A program made the position numbers and the translations under genes. The notes beneath the pieces are model-generated. The model saw only the letters and a program-made list of their open reading frames with translations. It made no database searches and was not told where the DNA came from. Shown here piece after piece: positions 7,744 to 16,649 of a stretch of 64,000 nt of DNA. Source of the DNA: UBA6168 sp041163745 (lineage in GTDB: Bacteria; Bacteroidota; Bacteroidia; Chitinophagales; Saprospiraceae); contig JBEAQU010000078.1 in assembly GCA_041163745.1 (NCBI GenBank), forward strand, positions 62,001-126,000, read 5' to 3'. Every line of letters begins with the position of its first letter. Positions within the stretch are counted from its first letter, which is position 1.

Positions 7744-9171
7744 ATGCCGACCGCCGTCCTACGCCGCCTCCTGCTATTCTTGCCGACCCTGTTGGCGGTC
7801 AGCGCACTGGCGTTCGCACTCAGCCGGTTGACACCCGGCGACCCGGTCCTGCATTTCCTGGTTTCCAACCCCTTCGAAACGGCGATCTCCTCCCCGGACG
7901 CCCTTCGACGTGCCGAACAAGCCTATCTTACTGCCGCTCGCCGGCTCCATGCCGACAAACCGGCCTTCTATTTCGGAATCAGCGCCCGCGCTTTTCCGGA
8001 TACCCTCCACCGTATCCTGCCCCTCGACCGCCGGTTGGTGCTCGAACAACTGACCGCACAATTCGGCAATTGGCCGGCCATCTCCGACTATCATCAGGCG
8101 CTCCGACAATTGGAACGGCATACCCTCTCCCTGCCGGACAGCCTCCACCGCTTCGCCGCCAATTTCCGCCTGCCGCTGCTGGACCTATATACCGCTCGTG
8201 ACCCCGCCACCATCCGCCACCGCCTGGACCATGCCCTGCCGGAAGCCCTGCAGCTGGCCCCCCCCCTGCAGGCGTTCCTCGAACAACCCCTCCGCAACCT
8301 GCAGGACAGCTACCGTTTCGTAGAGACGCATCCCGACCCGGCCGCCCTGCGCACCCCTAGCTTCCGCTGGTATGGTGCCGACAACCAGTACCACCACTGG
8401 CTGTCCGATTTCCTCCGCGGTGATTTCGGCACTTCCCGATACGACCGCAGACCTGTCGCCGACAAGGTGGCACCCGCCCTCTTCTGGACCCTGACCCTGA
8501 ACATCGCCTCCTTGCTCCTGGCCTCCCTGCTGGCCATCCCCATCGGCATCGGCTCCGCCATCCACCGTCGCAAACGATTCGACCGAATCGCTACCATCGG
8601 GCTTTTCCTGCTCTATTCCCTACCCGTATTCTGGATCGGTACGCTCCTGCTTGTCTTCTTCACCACCCGGACGTACGGAATGGATTTTTTTCCGGGACCA
8701 GGCCTCGGATACCTGCCCTCCACCGCCGGCCCCCTGGAGAAAATCCTGCGCGCAGCCCCTCACCTCGTACTTCCCGTCGTCTGCCTGACCTACCCATCCC
8801 TCGCTTTCATCTCCCGACAGGTCAGAAACAGCATGTCGGAGGTGCTGCGGCAGGATTATATCCGCCTGGCCAGGGCCAAAGGCCTGCCACGATGGCGTAT
8901 ATACGGCAGACACGCTTTCCGGAACGCCTTGTTTCCCCTCATAACCATCCTCGGTGCCATCTTGCCCGGCCTGGTCGCGGGTTCCGTCACCATCGAGTTC
9001 CTGTTCAACATACCCGGTATGGGATGGCTCACCTACCAAGGCATCTTCACCAAGGATTGGCCGGTGGTATTCACCGTCCTGATGCTCGGCGCCGTCCTCA
9101 CCATGGCCGGTGTGCTCCTCGCCGACATCCTCTACACCCTCGCCGATCCAAGAATTCGGCGTTTTTCGTAA
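7744..9171 (+). CDS. ABC transporter permease, DppB/OppB type, with enlarged extracytoplasmic insert
   Basis: This 475-residue permease has the usual N-terminal helix and the SRLTPGDPV motif, then a hydrophilic insert at about residues 40-230, then the conserved BPD_transp_1 domain with the EAA-type loop (VRNSMSEVLRQDYIRLARAKG) that docks on the ATPase. DppB proteins are usually about 310-340 residues, so the insert adds roughly 140. It has charged, helical character and lies where the periplasmic loop between TM1 and TM2 should be. The gene forms an operon with the SBP and the next permease. Confidence 0.92.
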   Translation: MPTAVLRRLLLFLPTLLAVSALAFALSRLTPGDPVLHFLVSNPFETAISSPDALRRAEQAYLTAARRLHADKPAFYFGISARAFPDTLHRILPLDRRLVLEQLTAQFGNWPAISDYHQALRQLERHTLSLPDSLHRFAANFRLPLLDLYTARDPATIRHRLDHALPEALQLAPPLQAFLEQPLRNLQDSYRFVETHPDPAALRTPSFRWYGADNQYHHWLSDFLRGDFGTSRYDRRPVADKVAPALFWTLTLNIASLLLASLLAIPIGIGSAIHRRKRFDRIATIGLFLLYSLPVFWIGTLLLVFFTTRTYGMDFFPGPGLGYLPSTAGPLEKILRAAPHLVLPVVCLTYPSLAFISRQVRNSMSEVLRQDYIRLARAKGLPRWRIYGRHAFRNALFPLITILGAILPGLVAGSVTIEFLFNIPGMGWLTYQGIFTKDWPVVFTVLMLGAVLTMAGVLLADILYTLADPRIRRFS

Positions 9172-9193
9172 CGAACAGGAAAACACATGGCTC

Positions 9194-10528
9194 ATGTCCG
9201 CTGCTGACCATCTTTCTTCGACCGGCCCTGCCGGGATGCCACCGGCCCATGCTCCGAAAGGATATCTCCACAGCCCGCTCAAGGCCGGCTGGCGCCGGCT
9301 CCTGCAACGGCGCTCGGCCCGCTGGTCGCTCCATGTGCTCGCCACGCTCGGTACCGTCGCCTTGTTCGCGGATTTCATCGCGAATGACAAGCCCCTTTAC
9401 TGCCGGCTCGACGGCACCCATTATTTCCCGGTCCTAAGACAGTATGCCGTCGACTTGGGATGGAAACATTGGGAGCCCCGGTTTATGCAACAGGACTGGC
9501 AGGACCATGCTTATGAAACCGTAATTTTTCCTCCGATTCCGTTCGCGGCCAAGACCATCGATCCCAACACGAAAGCCAACCTCGGACCTTTCCACAAACA
9601 GCAGTCGGCCAACTGGCGTCGACGACACTGGTTGGGAACCGACCCCCTGGGACATGATGTCGCCGCCGGAATGGTAGCCGGCACCCGCGTGGCTTTGTCC
9701 GTCGGCATCATCGCCATGGCAGTAGCGACCGCCATCGGACTCTTGCTCGGTGCGGTCGCCGGCTATTTCAGCGGGAGCTCCATTCCGGTGAACGGAATCC
9801 GGTTGTGCCTCAACCTGCTCGCCGCATTCCTCGCCTGGTTCTATGGTTGGGAAATCGAAAAGTACGACTGGGCGTGGGCCGCCCGAGACGGCGACCTGTC
9901 GTCGGTACTACCGGCCATGCTCACCCGCATCGCCACCTGCTTCCTCGCCGCCAACATCCTCGCCGCCCGCTTGAAAAAAATTCCGCTACGTCCGCTCCAG
10001 TGGACCGTCCGCATACCGCCGGACCCTTGGATACTCCGCACCATCGAAATCTTCGACGCCATCCCCGGACTCCTTTTCCTGCTGGCGCTGCTGGCTGTTG
10101 TTCCTACCAGCTCCATCTGGTATGTCATGGGGGTCATCGGATTGCTGCGTTGGACGGACATCGCCCGCTTCATGCGGGCCGCCATGCTTGAAGTGAGCCC
10201 GCTTCCCTACATCGATGCCGCGCGCGTCATGGGATTCTCGCCCCGTCGCATCCTATTCCGACATGCCTTGCCCAACGCCCTCTCCCCGGTACTCATCACC
10301 ATTTCATTCGGTATCGCCTCCGCCATCCTCCTGGAGGCAGCCCTCTCTTTTCTGGGGTTCGGCATTGCGGCCGACCAAGTCACCTGGGGCCAGATGCTGG
10401 CACAGGCAAGACAACACCCCCAGGCCTGGTGGCTCGCCGTCCTCCCCGGCCTCGCCATCTTCCTGACCGTTTCGGCCTTCAACCTGCTGGGAGAAGCACT
10501 CTCCGATTCCTTCTCCGCCGGAAAATGA
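9194..10528 (+). CDS. ABC transporter permease, DppC/OppC type
   Basis: This 444-residue permease has an OppC N-terminal region (SLHVLATLGTVALFADFIAND), a periplasmic part typical of Bacteroidota homologues, the TDPLGHDV motif that precedes the core, and a BPD_transp_1 domain with the coupling loop (MRAAMLEVSPLPYIDAARVMG). Usual OppC length is about 300, so this one also carries extra extracytoplasmic sequence. The ATG at 9194 is preferred over one at 9110, which would overlap the preceding permease by 62 bp and add unlikely sequence. No DppD/DppF-type ATPase follows; transcription probably ends here. Confidence 0.92.
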   Translation: MSAADHLSSTGPAGMPPAHAPKGYLHSPLKAGWRRLLQRRSARWSLHVLATLGTVALFADFIANDKPLYCRLDGTHYFPVLRQYAVDLGWKHWEPRFMQQDWQDHAYETVIFPPIPFAAKTIDPNTKANLGPFHKQQSANWRRRHWLGTDPLGHDVAAGMVAGTRVALSVGIIAMAVATAIGLLLGAVAGYFSGSSIPVNGIRLCLNLLAAFLAWFYGWEIEKYDWAWAARDGDLSSVLPAMLTRIATCFLAANILAARLKKIPLRPLQWTVRIPPDPWILRTIEIFDAIPGLLFLLALLAVVPTSSIWYVMGVIGLLRWTDIARFMRAAMLEVSPLPYIDAARVMGFSPRRILFRHALPNALSPVLITISFGIASAILLEAALSFLGFGIAADQVTWGQMLAQARQHPQAWWLAVLPGLAIFLTVSAFNLLGEALSDSFSAGK

Positions 10529-10603
10529 CGTGCTGCACGGCAAAACCCACCTGAACTTCACGACCCTGCCCGCATCAGCGGTGGTGCAAACCGACAAACC
10601 GAC

Positions 10604-10795
10604 TTATCCACGCTTGTACATGCCCTTGGGAAAAAGCCCGGAGCGGGTCTTCGACTTGGGATACTTCCCCTTCTTGTTCGGCTGGATATGCGCCTGCTCG
10701 TTGATCGGACATCCTGTGCCCCGATGACACGATACTGTGCCAAACACCAGGACGGCCGATATCATGGCGCATGAAAAGAACCTGAAATGCCTCAT
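10604..10795 (-). CDS. Small lipoprotein, 63 residues, basic tail
   Basis: A short open frame with a clean lipoprotein signal: MRHFRFF, a hydrophobic core (AMISAVLVFGTV) and the lipobox VSC, followed by HRGTGCPINEQ and a strongly basic tail with KKGKYPKSKTRSGLFPKG. Acylated Cys23 plus a second Cys four residues later (HRGTGC) is visible. Short membrane-anchored proteins with a KKxK...SGLFPK tail recur in Bacteroidota; their role is unknown and this resemblance is from memory. Longer in-frame starts exist upstream, but the Met directly before the signal peptide is the best choice. It converges with the OppC-type permease gene. Confidence 0.6.
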   Translation of the reverse strand: MRHFRFFSCAMISAVLVFGTVSCHRGTGCPINEQAHIQPNKKGKYPKSKTRSGLFPKGMYKRG

Positions 10796-11377
10796 GAAGC
10801 TTTGTTTTATTTTTCGCTTGCCAGTTGTTATCCTACGGACCGACGTTCTGCTGACTTCCAACCTGTTTTCACTTTTTTTGGCTGCGCATCCAATTGTTTT
10901 CTTTCAACCACACGGATCGATTCCATCTTTCCGACACAATAGCCTTCCAAATTTTCCCAGCACCTTTATCGCCCAAACGATTGGCCTTTCGTTACGATCT
11001 ACAATGCTAACGTCAAAGGTGATTGTTTGTTTTTTCCCAGACACCTTGTTCCGGGGAGCGAATCGCTTTCAAAGATGGTGAGCGGCCGTTCATACGAAAG
11101 CCGTATGTGTGCGCAGCCTGACGCGACATTTCGAATCTCACCCGACGGAATCGGCGCCCAAGTGGCGAAAACATATACCTTACTGCCCGGACATCCCATA
11201 TTGACGCCAAAAAGTTGCCGGAATTCCAAACAACATTCCCCTATCCTCCGTTTACCGGTTGCATGGCCGAAAAATACGCTTTTGCAGGTCGGTACGTTCC
11301 GACCGGCCGTTCAAGCCCACAAAAAACAATCGAATTCCATACGCAAACGAAATGTCTCAAGTCATAAATCAGATTCC
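10796..11377. other. Non-coding gap between the small lipoprotein and the TlpA lipoprotein
   Basis: About 580 bp of lower GC than its neighbours, between divergent genes. Short frames in it have no family features. It must hold promoters for both flanking genes, but no exact TAnnTTTG element was found; TACGCTTTTG near 11275 is off by one base. No RNA gene was recognised. Confidence 0.5.
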
Positions 11378-12871
11378 ATGAAGCAGCTATGTTTACTACT
11401 CGCCGCCACCGTCCTGTTGTATGCCTGCGGAGACCGACAGCCGGAACCAACGAAGCCCAGCACCGACACTACCCAGGGATCTCAAGGAACCTACCGTAGC
11501 ATCAGTGAATTCAAATCCCAGGCGACCAAGCCCGATATCAAGGTCCAGATCGACGGGTTGTCGGGCGGTGGCTACGCTTACCTGATCGGCACCTTCCTCG
11601 GCCAGAATTTTCGCGCGGACTCCGCTGCCGTCAGCGTAAACGGCCAGCTCAACTTCAAAGCGGACGAACCGTATCACCCCGGGCACTATTATCTGCTGCT
11701 CCCCAACGGTTCGAATTTCCAGCTGCTCATCGACCTGAACCAACAGTTTTCCATCCGGACCAATCTGTCCGACCTCGCCGGCGCTTTGTCTTTCGAAGGC
11801 AGCATCGATAACGACCTCTTGTACCAAGCCATCCGCTTCGAGGAGTCCCAACGCCCGGGCTTCGCTCAAATCAGCCAACAACTGCAGGGTCTCCAAGCAG
11901 GTACGGAGGCCTACCGAGCTGTCAAGGACCAGCAGAACAAGATGCTGGACGAACGGAAAGCCTTCCTGGACGACTTGTTCGCCAAACATCCCAACACACT
12001 CTTCACCCAGTTCAAGCGGGCCGGCCAGAATCCGGATGTACGCGATGCCTTCCGCCCGAACGGTACCATGGACACCACACGATACACCTACCTGTTCCGA
12101 ACCCGTTTCTGGGACGGCGTGGATTTCAATGACGAACGCTTGCTCTACACACCGGTCGTCTCCAACAAACTCAAACGGTATATAAACGAACTGACCGTAC
12201 AGCAACCGGATTCCATCGTTGCCGCCGCCTATTTCCTGGTCGACCAAACCATCGGCAAAAAGGAATTCTTCAAGTACTTCGCCAATTGGATTGTCATCAA
12301 CTACGACCCGAAGGAATCCACCCTCATGGATGCCCAGGCAGTGTTCGTACGGATGATCGAAAAATATTTCACCTACGAACGCGCCTTCTGGGCGGATTCC
12401 GTGGAAGTGTACGGCCTGCAACTACGGGCTTATGAGATGTCAGCCAGCTTGGTCGGAAAGAAAGGTCCGGATGTGCAGGCCCCGGACCCATCCGGAAAAT
12501 TGCGGTCCATATACGAAATGACCGCCCCCTACATCATTGTCTACATGTGGAACCCGGATTGTGAACATTGTGCCGAACAGACCCCGAAACTGGTTGCCAA
12601 TTACCCCAATTGGAAGAAGGACGGCATCGATGTCTACGGAATCGCCGTCAATACGGAGGATGACAAATGGAAGGCAGCCATCCAAAAATACCGGATGCCC
12701 TGGGTGAATGTGTTCGACCCGACCAACAAGTCCATCTATGGCAAGTATTATGTCGATAATACACCGGAAGTGTATGTCCTGAACCCGGACCGCACCATCA
12801 TCGGGAAAAACCTCCAGGTGGACCAAATCATGATCATCATAGACCGCGACCGCCAGAAAAGGGGCAAATGA
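11378..12871 (+). CDS. TlpA/ResA-type thiol-disulfide lipoprotein with DUF4369 and DUF5106-like regions
   Basis: This 497-residue protein starts with a lipoprotein signal (LLYAC, Cys17). Residues about 50-150 resemble DUF4369, a beta domain common before thioredoxins in Bacteroidota. Residues about 200-360 resemble the helical DUF5106 module. The C-terminus is a thioredoxin fold with a CEHC redox motif (C395, C398) in NPDCEHCAEQTP and a later cis-Pro segment (NTPEVYVL). It should act as an envelope thiol-disulfide oxidoreductase. The start at 11378 is set by the signal peptide; upstream in-frame sequence is not signal-like. A strong terminator follows 73 bp after the stop. Confidence 0.88.
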   Translation: MKQLCLLLAATVLLYACGDRQPEPTKPSTDTTQGSQGTYRSISEFKSQATKPDIKVQIDGLSGGGYAYLIGTFLGQNFRADSAAVSVNGQLNFKADEPYHPGHYYLLLPNGSNFQLLIDLNQQFSIRTNLSDLAGALSFEGSIDNDLLYQAIRFEESQRPGFAQISQQLQGLQAGTEAYRAVKDQQNKMLDERKAFLDDLFAKHPNTLFTQFKRAGQNPDVRDAFRPNGTMDTTRYTYLFRTRFWDGVDFNDERLLYTPVVSNKLKRYINELTVQQPDSIVAAAYFLVDQTIGKKEFFKYFANWIVINYDPKESTLMDAQAVFVRMIEKYFTYERAFWADSVEVYGLQLRAYEMSASLVGKKGPDVQAPDPSGKLRSIYEMTAPYIIVYMWNPDCEHCAEQTPKLVANYPNWKKDGIDVYGIAVNTEDDKWKAAIQKYRMPWVNVFDPTNKSIYGKYYVDNTPEVYVLNPDRTIIGKNLQVDQIMIIIDRDRQKRGK

Positions 12872-12944
12872 ACGGCCGGACCTCCGGAAGGGTCCGGCGG
12901 AATCCCCCGGCGGTAGAAACCGGATATGCATTGGAATCCGACAG

Positions 12945-12984
12945 GCGCGGAGCCTGCCCATAGGCAGGCTCCGCGCTGTTTTTT
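12945..12984 (+). terminator. Rho-independent terminator after the TlpA lipoprotein gene
   Basis: A perfect 14-bp stem (12945-12958 with 12963-12976, starting GCGCGGAGCC) with loop CATA is followed by TGTTTTTT. The U-tract is only on the plus strand, so it ends the TlpA-lipoprotein transcript before the convergent M16 gene. Confidence 0.92.
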
Positions 12985-13000
12985 CCGTGTCACATCCGTC

Positions 13001-15844
13001 TCATGGCATGATGGTCCGTATATCCACCGCCCGAACCGGGCCGATGCTGTCCAGCAAGCCGCGATCTATCCGGTCCTTGCTTCCCATGACGACATACGTG
13101 TAGTTCCTTCCCCTGACAAACTGCTCCTGGAACGACAACAGGTCGGCCGGACGGGCGGCATCCACCGTCTCGTAGAGATCCTTGCGAAGGTCGTGTGCAT
13201 ATCCACGACGCTGTATCTGCCGCCAATTCCAATACAGTTGCTCCCTTTGTACCCGGCCGGTCTCGATTTTCTTCTTCACGGAAAGAACCGACTGTCGCAG
13301 CTGCGGCTGGGAGACCGGCATGTTCTCCAACAAATCCCGCATCGAATGCAGCGCTTCCCCCAACTTGTCCGGCTGGGTGCCTACGTAGGTCCGCAAGTAA
13401 TGCGCCTCCGCCTCTTTTTCCGGAGAGGTGTAGGCAGCATAGGCTGCGTAGGCCAATGCCCGGGATTCCCGGATTTCCTGAAAAACAATGGACGAAAGCC
13501 CTTTCCCAAAGTATTCGTTGTACCATTCCGCCAGGATGTATTCCTGTAAGCGGAATGTCGGGGAGCCTTTGGATAACATCATGATGTCCGCCTGAACCAT
13601 GGGAAAGTCAAGAAAAATAACCTGGTCTTCCACCGTGGGCAATTCGGGAAACGGCCTGGCGGGCAACAGGGGAAGCGCCTGGTCGGGCACTTGGTGGTAC
13701 CGGTCCAGCAGATCCGCCACCCTCGCGGCATCGTAAGACCCATGATAGTAAACCCGGTGCTCGTAATGAACCAACCGATGGATTTCCGCCAGCAACTCCT
13801 CCGGCCGCACCGAACGGAGGGCCTCCGCCGTCAGGCGATTGGTGTAGGGGGAGTCCGGTCCGTATTTCGCGAAATGGAACAAGGCGTCCTGCAGTATGGC
13901 CGACTTGTTTCCCCGGTCGTTCTCCCGCTGCCGGAGAATGTCCTCCACCAGATTGGCCAAGGCCGGCTCGTTGCCCTCCGCTTCCGCCAACACATGCTCG
14001 AACAATTGCATTCCCTCTGCCAGGGAGGTTTCCAACCCGCTCAGGGTGACATACAAGCGCTCATTCCCCACCGTCACGCCAAACCGAAGCCCCAAGCGGA
14101 AAAAAGCCTCCTGCAAGCGCTCCGCAGCATACCGACGGGTTCCCAGATACGGAAGATAGGCCACCGCCAAGGCCAGCAGCGGGTGGCTGTTCCGACCCAT
14201 CTCCAGGATGTAGTGCAAGGCAAAGGTTCCGTTCCCCCGGTTGCGGACCACATCCAGCCATATCCCCTTGCGGGTGGCGACGGTTTGTATCTCCCGGCCG
14301 TAGTCCACAAAAACCGGTGCCAGGGAAGGCGCGCTTTTCGATAGGAAGGCTTGTGCATACGGGGACACGGCCTCCCGGTTCACCACGACCGGCGTGATGG
14401 GCGGCTTGTCCACTTTCATCACACTGGAATCCTCTCCTTGGTGCTTGTACACCACCGCGTATCCGGTACCGAAGTTTTCCCGGCCGAATGCCGCGATCTC
14501 CGCTGCCGAGAATCCGGCCCACCTTTCGAAGCGGGAGACATAATGTTCCCAGGGAATCCCCAGGATGAATGCGTCCGTCATCTGCGCAACCCGGCCTGCG
14601 TTGGTCTCGTCAGCCTTGATCGTAGCCAACCGGAGATCCCGGATCACCGCTTCCGGCAACCAGTCCGGAAAAGCACCGTCCATCAGCCGGTCCAGCGGCT
14701 CTCGCAACAGCTGCTCCACCTCCGCCAGGGTCTGCCCTTCCCGCGGACGGCCGTACAGCTGGAAGGAAGAATAATCTTCCATCACGGTGACGCCCGCCCT
14801 TGCATCCAGCAACCGCTGCTGCTGCAACAGCCCCAGGTCCATCAAACCCGCGCGACCGTTGAACATCATCCGCCCGATCAGGGTGAGCATGTCCGCCGCA
14901 AAGGTGCCCGCACCCGGAAACCGCCAGCCCATCTGCACATACGACGCCTCCTGGCCGTACACATCCTCCCGCAGAACCCCCGCCGGAGGCGGCTGCTCCA
15001 CAAATCGGAACGCCGGGATGGGCGCCGGCTCCCAAACACCGAAGTATTGCTCGGCCCAAGCCAGCACCCGGTCCGGATCGAGGTCGCCGGACATGACCAG
15101 GGCCATGTTGTTCGGTCGGTAATATCGCTCGAAATATGCTTTGATCATCCGATGGGACGGATTCTTGAGGTGCTCTCCTTCTCCCATGGTTGTTTGCGTA
15201 CCATACGGATGATCCGGGAACAACAGCCGGTTCATGACCTTGCTCACTTTCCGGAAGTCCCGGTCCTGGCTGATGTTGAACTCCTCATAGACAGTCTCCA
15301 ACTCCGTGTGGAACAGCCGGAGCGTCACTTCCCGGAAACGCTCCTGCTCCAACTCCATCCAACGCTCGATTTCGTTGGAAGGAATGTCGTTGATATACAC
15401 CGTCTGTTCCACCCAGGTGTATGCATTTGTTTGGGTAGCCCCCAACACACTGATCAATTTGTCGTATTCGTTTGCTGCGACCAGCTTCGCCGCCGCACCT
15501 GATACCGCGTCGATCTCCCGGTAAATCGCACCGCGCCGGACCGGATCGCTTTCCCGACGGTGCTCCTCGTACAAGTCTGCTATCTTTTCCAGCAACGCCG
15601 CTTCCGCCGCCCAATCCAGACTCCCGATCCGGCGGGTACCCTTGAACATCATGTGTTCCAGGTAGTGCGCCAATCCCGTCGTTTCAGGTGGATCATGCTT
15701 GGAACCGGCTCGCACGGCAATCTGCGTGTACACCCGCGGCGCAGCATCGTTCACACTCAGGAATACCTGCATACCGTTCCGAAGGGTATGGCGGTGAACC
15801 GCTATCGGGTCGGCCGCTTTCACCGCTGTCATTTGTCTGGTCAT
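13001..15844 (-). CDS. M16 family zinc metallopeptidase (insulinase/pitrilysin), two-domain
   Basis: This 947-residue protein has the inverted zinc motif H60-Y-L-E63-H64 followed by MMFKGT, and a third-ligand region at LETVYEEFN (about residues 182-190). The second, inactive M16 repeat fills the C-terminal half, ending in a segment with LSFQEQFVRGRNYTYVVMG. The length fits full two-domain bacterial members. There is no obvious signal peptide: the start MTRQMTAVKAAD is polar, so it may be cytoplasmic, or the true start could differ. It lies 129 bp downstream of the thioredoxin gene on the same strand. Confidence 0.92.
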   Translation of the reverse strand: MTRQMTAVKAADPIAVHRHTLRNGMQVFLSVNDAAPRVYTQIAVRAGSKHDPPETTGLAHYLEHMMFKGTRRIGSLDWAAEAALLEKIADLYEEHRRESDPVRRGAIYREIDAVSGAAAKLVAANEYDKLISVLGATQTNAYTWVEQTVYINDIPSNEIERWMELEQERFREVTLRLFHTELETVYEEFNISQDRDFRKVSKVMNRLLFPDHPYGTQTTMGEGEHLKNPSHRMIKAYFERYYRPNNMALVMSGDLDPDRVLAWAEQYFGVWEPAPIPAFRFVEQPPPAGVLREDVYGQEASYVQMGWRFPGAGTFAADMLTLIGRMMFNGRAGLMDLGLLQQQRLLDARAGVTVMEDYSSFQLYGRPREGQTLAEVEQLLREPLDRLMDGAFPDWLPEAVIRDLRLATIKADETNAGRVAQMTDAFILGIPWEHYVSRFERWAGFSAAEIAAFGRENFGTGYAVVYKHQGEDSSVMKVDKPPITPVVVNREAVSPYAQAFLSKSAPSLAPVFVDYGREIQTVATRKGIWLDVVRNRGNGTFALHYILEMGRNSHPLLALAVAYLPYLGTRRYAAERLQEAFFRLGLRFGVTVGNERLYVTLSGLETSLAEGMQLFEHVLAEAEGNEPALANLVEDILRQRENDRGNKSAILQDALFHFAKYGPDSPYTNRLTAEALRSVRPEELLAEIHRLVHYEHRVYYHGSYDAARVADLLDRYHQVPDQALPLLPARPFPELPTVEDQVIFLDFPMVQADIMMLSKGSPTFRLQEYILAEWYNEYFGKGLSSIVFQEIRESRALAYAAYAAYTSPEKEAEAHYLRTYVGTQPDKLGEALHSMRDLLENMPVSQPQLRQSVLSVKKKIETGRVQREQLYWNWRQIQRRGYAHDLRKDLYETVDAARPADLLSFQEQFVRGRNYTYVVMGSKDRIDRGLLDSIGPVRAVDIRTIMP

Positions 15845-15973
15845 CTGTCGGACATGATTTTCGATTCCGGTTACCCGTATTGCCTGGTGACGGAAACACC
15901 CGAAATCGCGTGATATAGTTACATCATTGGAAACAAGAAAAGCGGCCTCGCCGGGAGCACCGCACGGCAGCTG

Positions 15974-16522
15974 TCAGGAACGCAGCTTGCCAGCCAGAAA
16001 CCGGTCCACCCAACCCGGATCCGGATTGACAGCCAGGATGCGGCCAGCCGGCCCGATCAGGAAGGTGGAAGGCAGCTGGCGGACTCCATATGAACGGGCA
16101 ATCGGAGAATCAAAAAACCGGAGGCTGCTGGATGGATCCAACAGATGGTCGGCCCAGTCCATCCGATACCGCTCAATGGCACCGGCCCATCGGGCGGCAT
16201 CCGCCTCCACCCCGATGGCAACGATTCGAAATCCGGCGGCATCCTCGAAACGGCTTCCCCGATACCGGGTATCCAATGCCTCCCAGTGCGGAAACTGCCG
16301 CAGACACGGACCACACCAACTCCCCCAGAAATCAATCAGGACATATTGCCCCCGCAGGTCTGACAGACGCAGGGACTTGCCAGTCGGCAGCATCCCCAGA
16401 AAATCCGGCGCCTTGTCGGATTCCGAGACGTCCGGCATCATGTAGAAATGACGACCGACCGAATAGACACCGGACAGCATGACCAGCCCGAGCAGGTAAT
16501 GGATGAGGTTCAATCTTTTCAT
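15974..16522 (-). CDS. TlpA-like membrane-anchored thioredoxin
   Basis: This 182-residue protein has an N-terminal anchor helix (YLLGLVMLSGVYSV) and a thioredoxin-like domain with the classical active site W-C70-G-P-C73 in DFWGSWCGPCLRQFP, followed by the cis-Pro segment QLPSTFLIGPAG. It fits the TlpA/ResA/DsbE family, which reduces envelope disulfides, for example in cytochrome c maturation. The anchor puts the domain outside the cytoplasm. It lies between the GCS2-CBS and M16 genes, all on the minus strand with gaps of about 130 bp, so they may be co-transcribed. Confidence 0.9.
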   Translation of the reverse strand: MKRLNLIHYLLGLVMLSGVYSVGRHFYMMPDVSESDKAPDFLGMLPTGKSLRLSDLRGQYVLIDFWGSWCGPCLRQFPHWEALDTRYRGSRFEDAAGFRIVAIGVEADAARWAGAIERYRMDWADHLLDPSSSLRFFDSPIARSYGVRQLPSTFLIGPAGRILAVNPDPGWVDRFLAGKLRS

Positions 16523-16649
16523 ATCATCAGCGAATGGCGCCTCCCGGCAGATTCGGATGCCTCCCGGGAGTTAGGTGCGAAGCGCAAGGCCCTGCGCACG
16601 GAAACAGCATCCTTACAGAACGCCCTCGCCGCACAATGGTTCGACCCGC

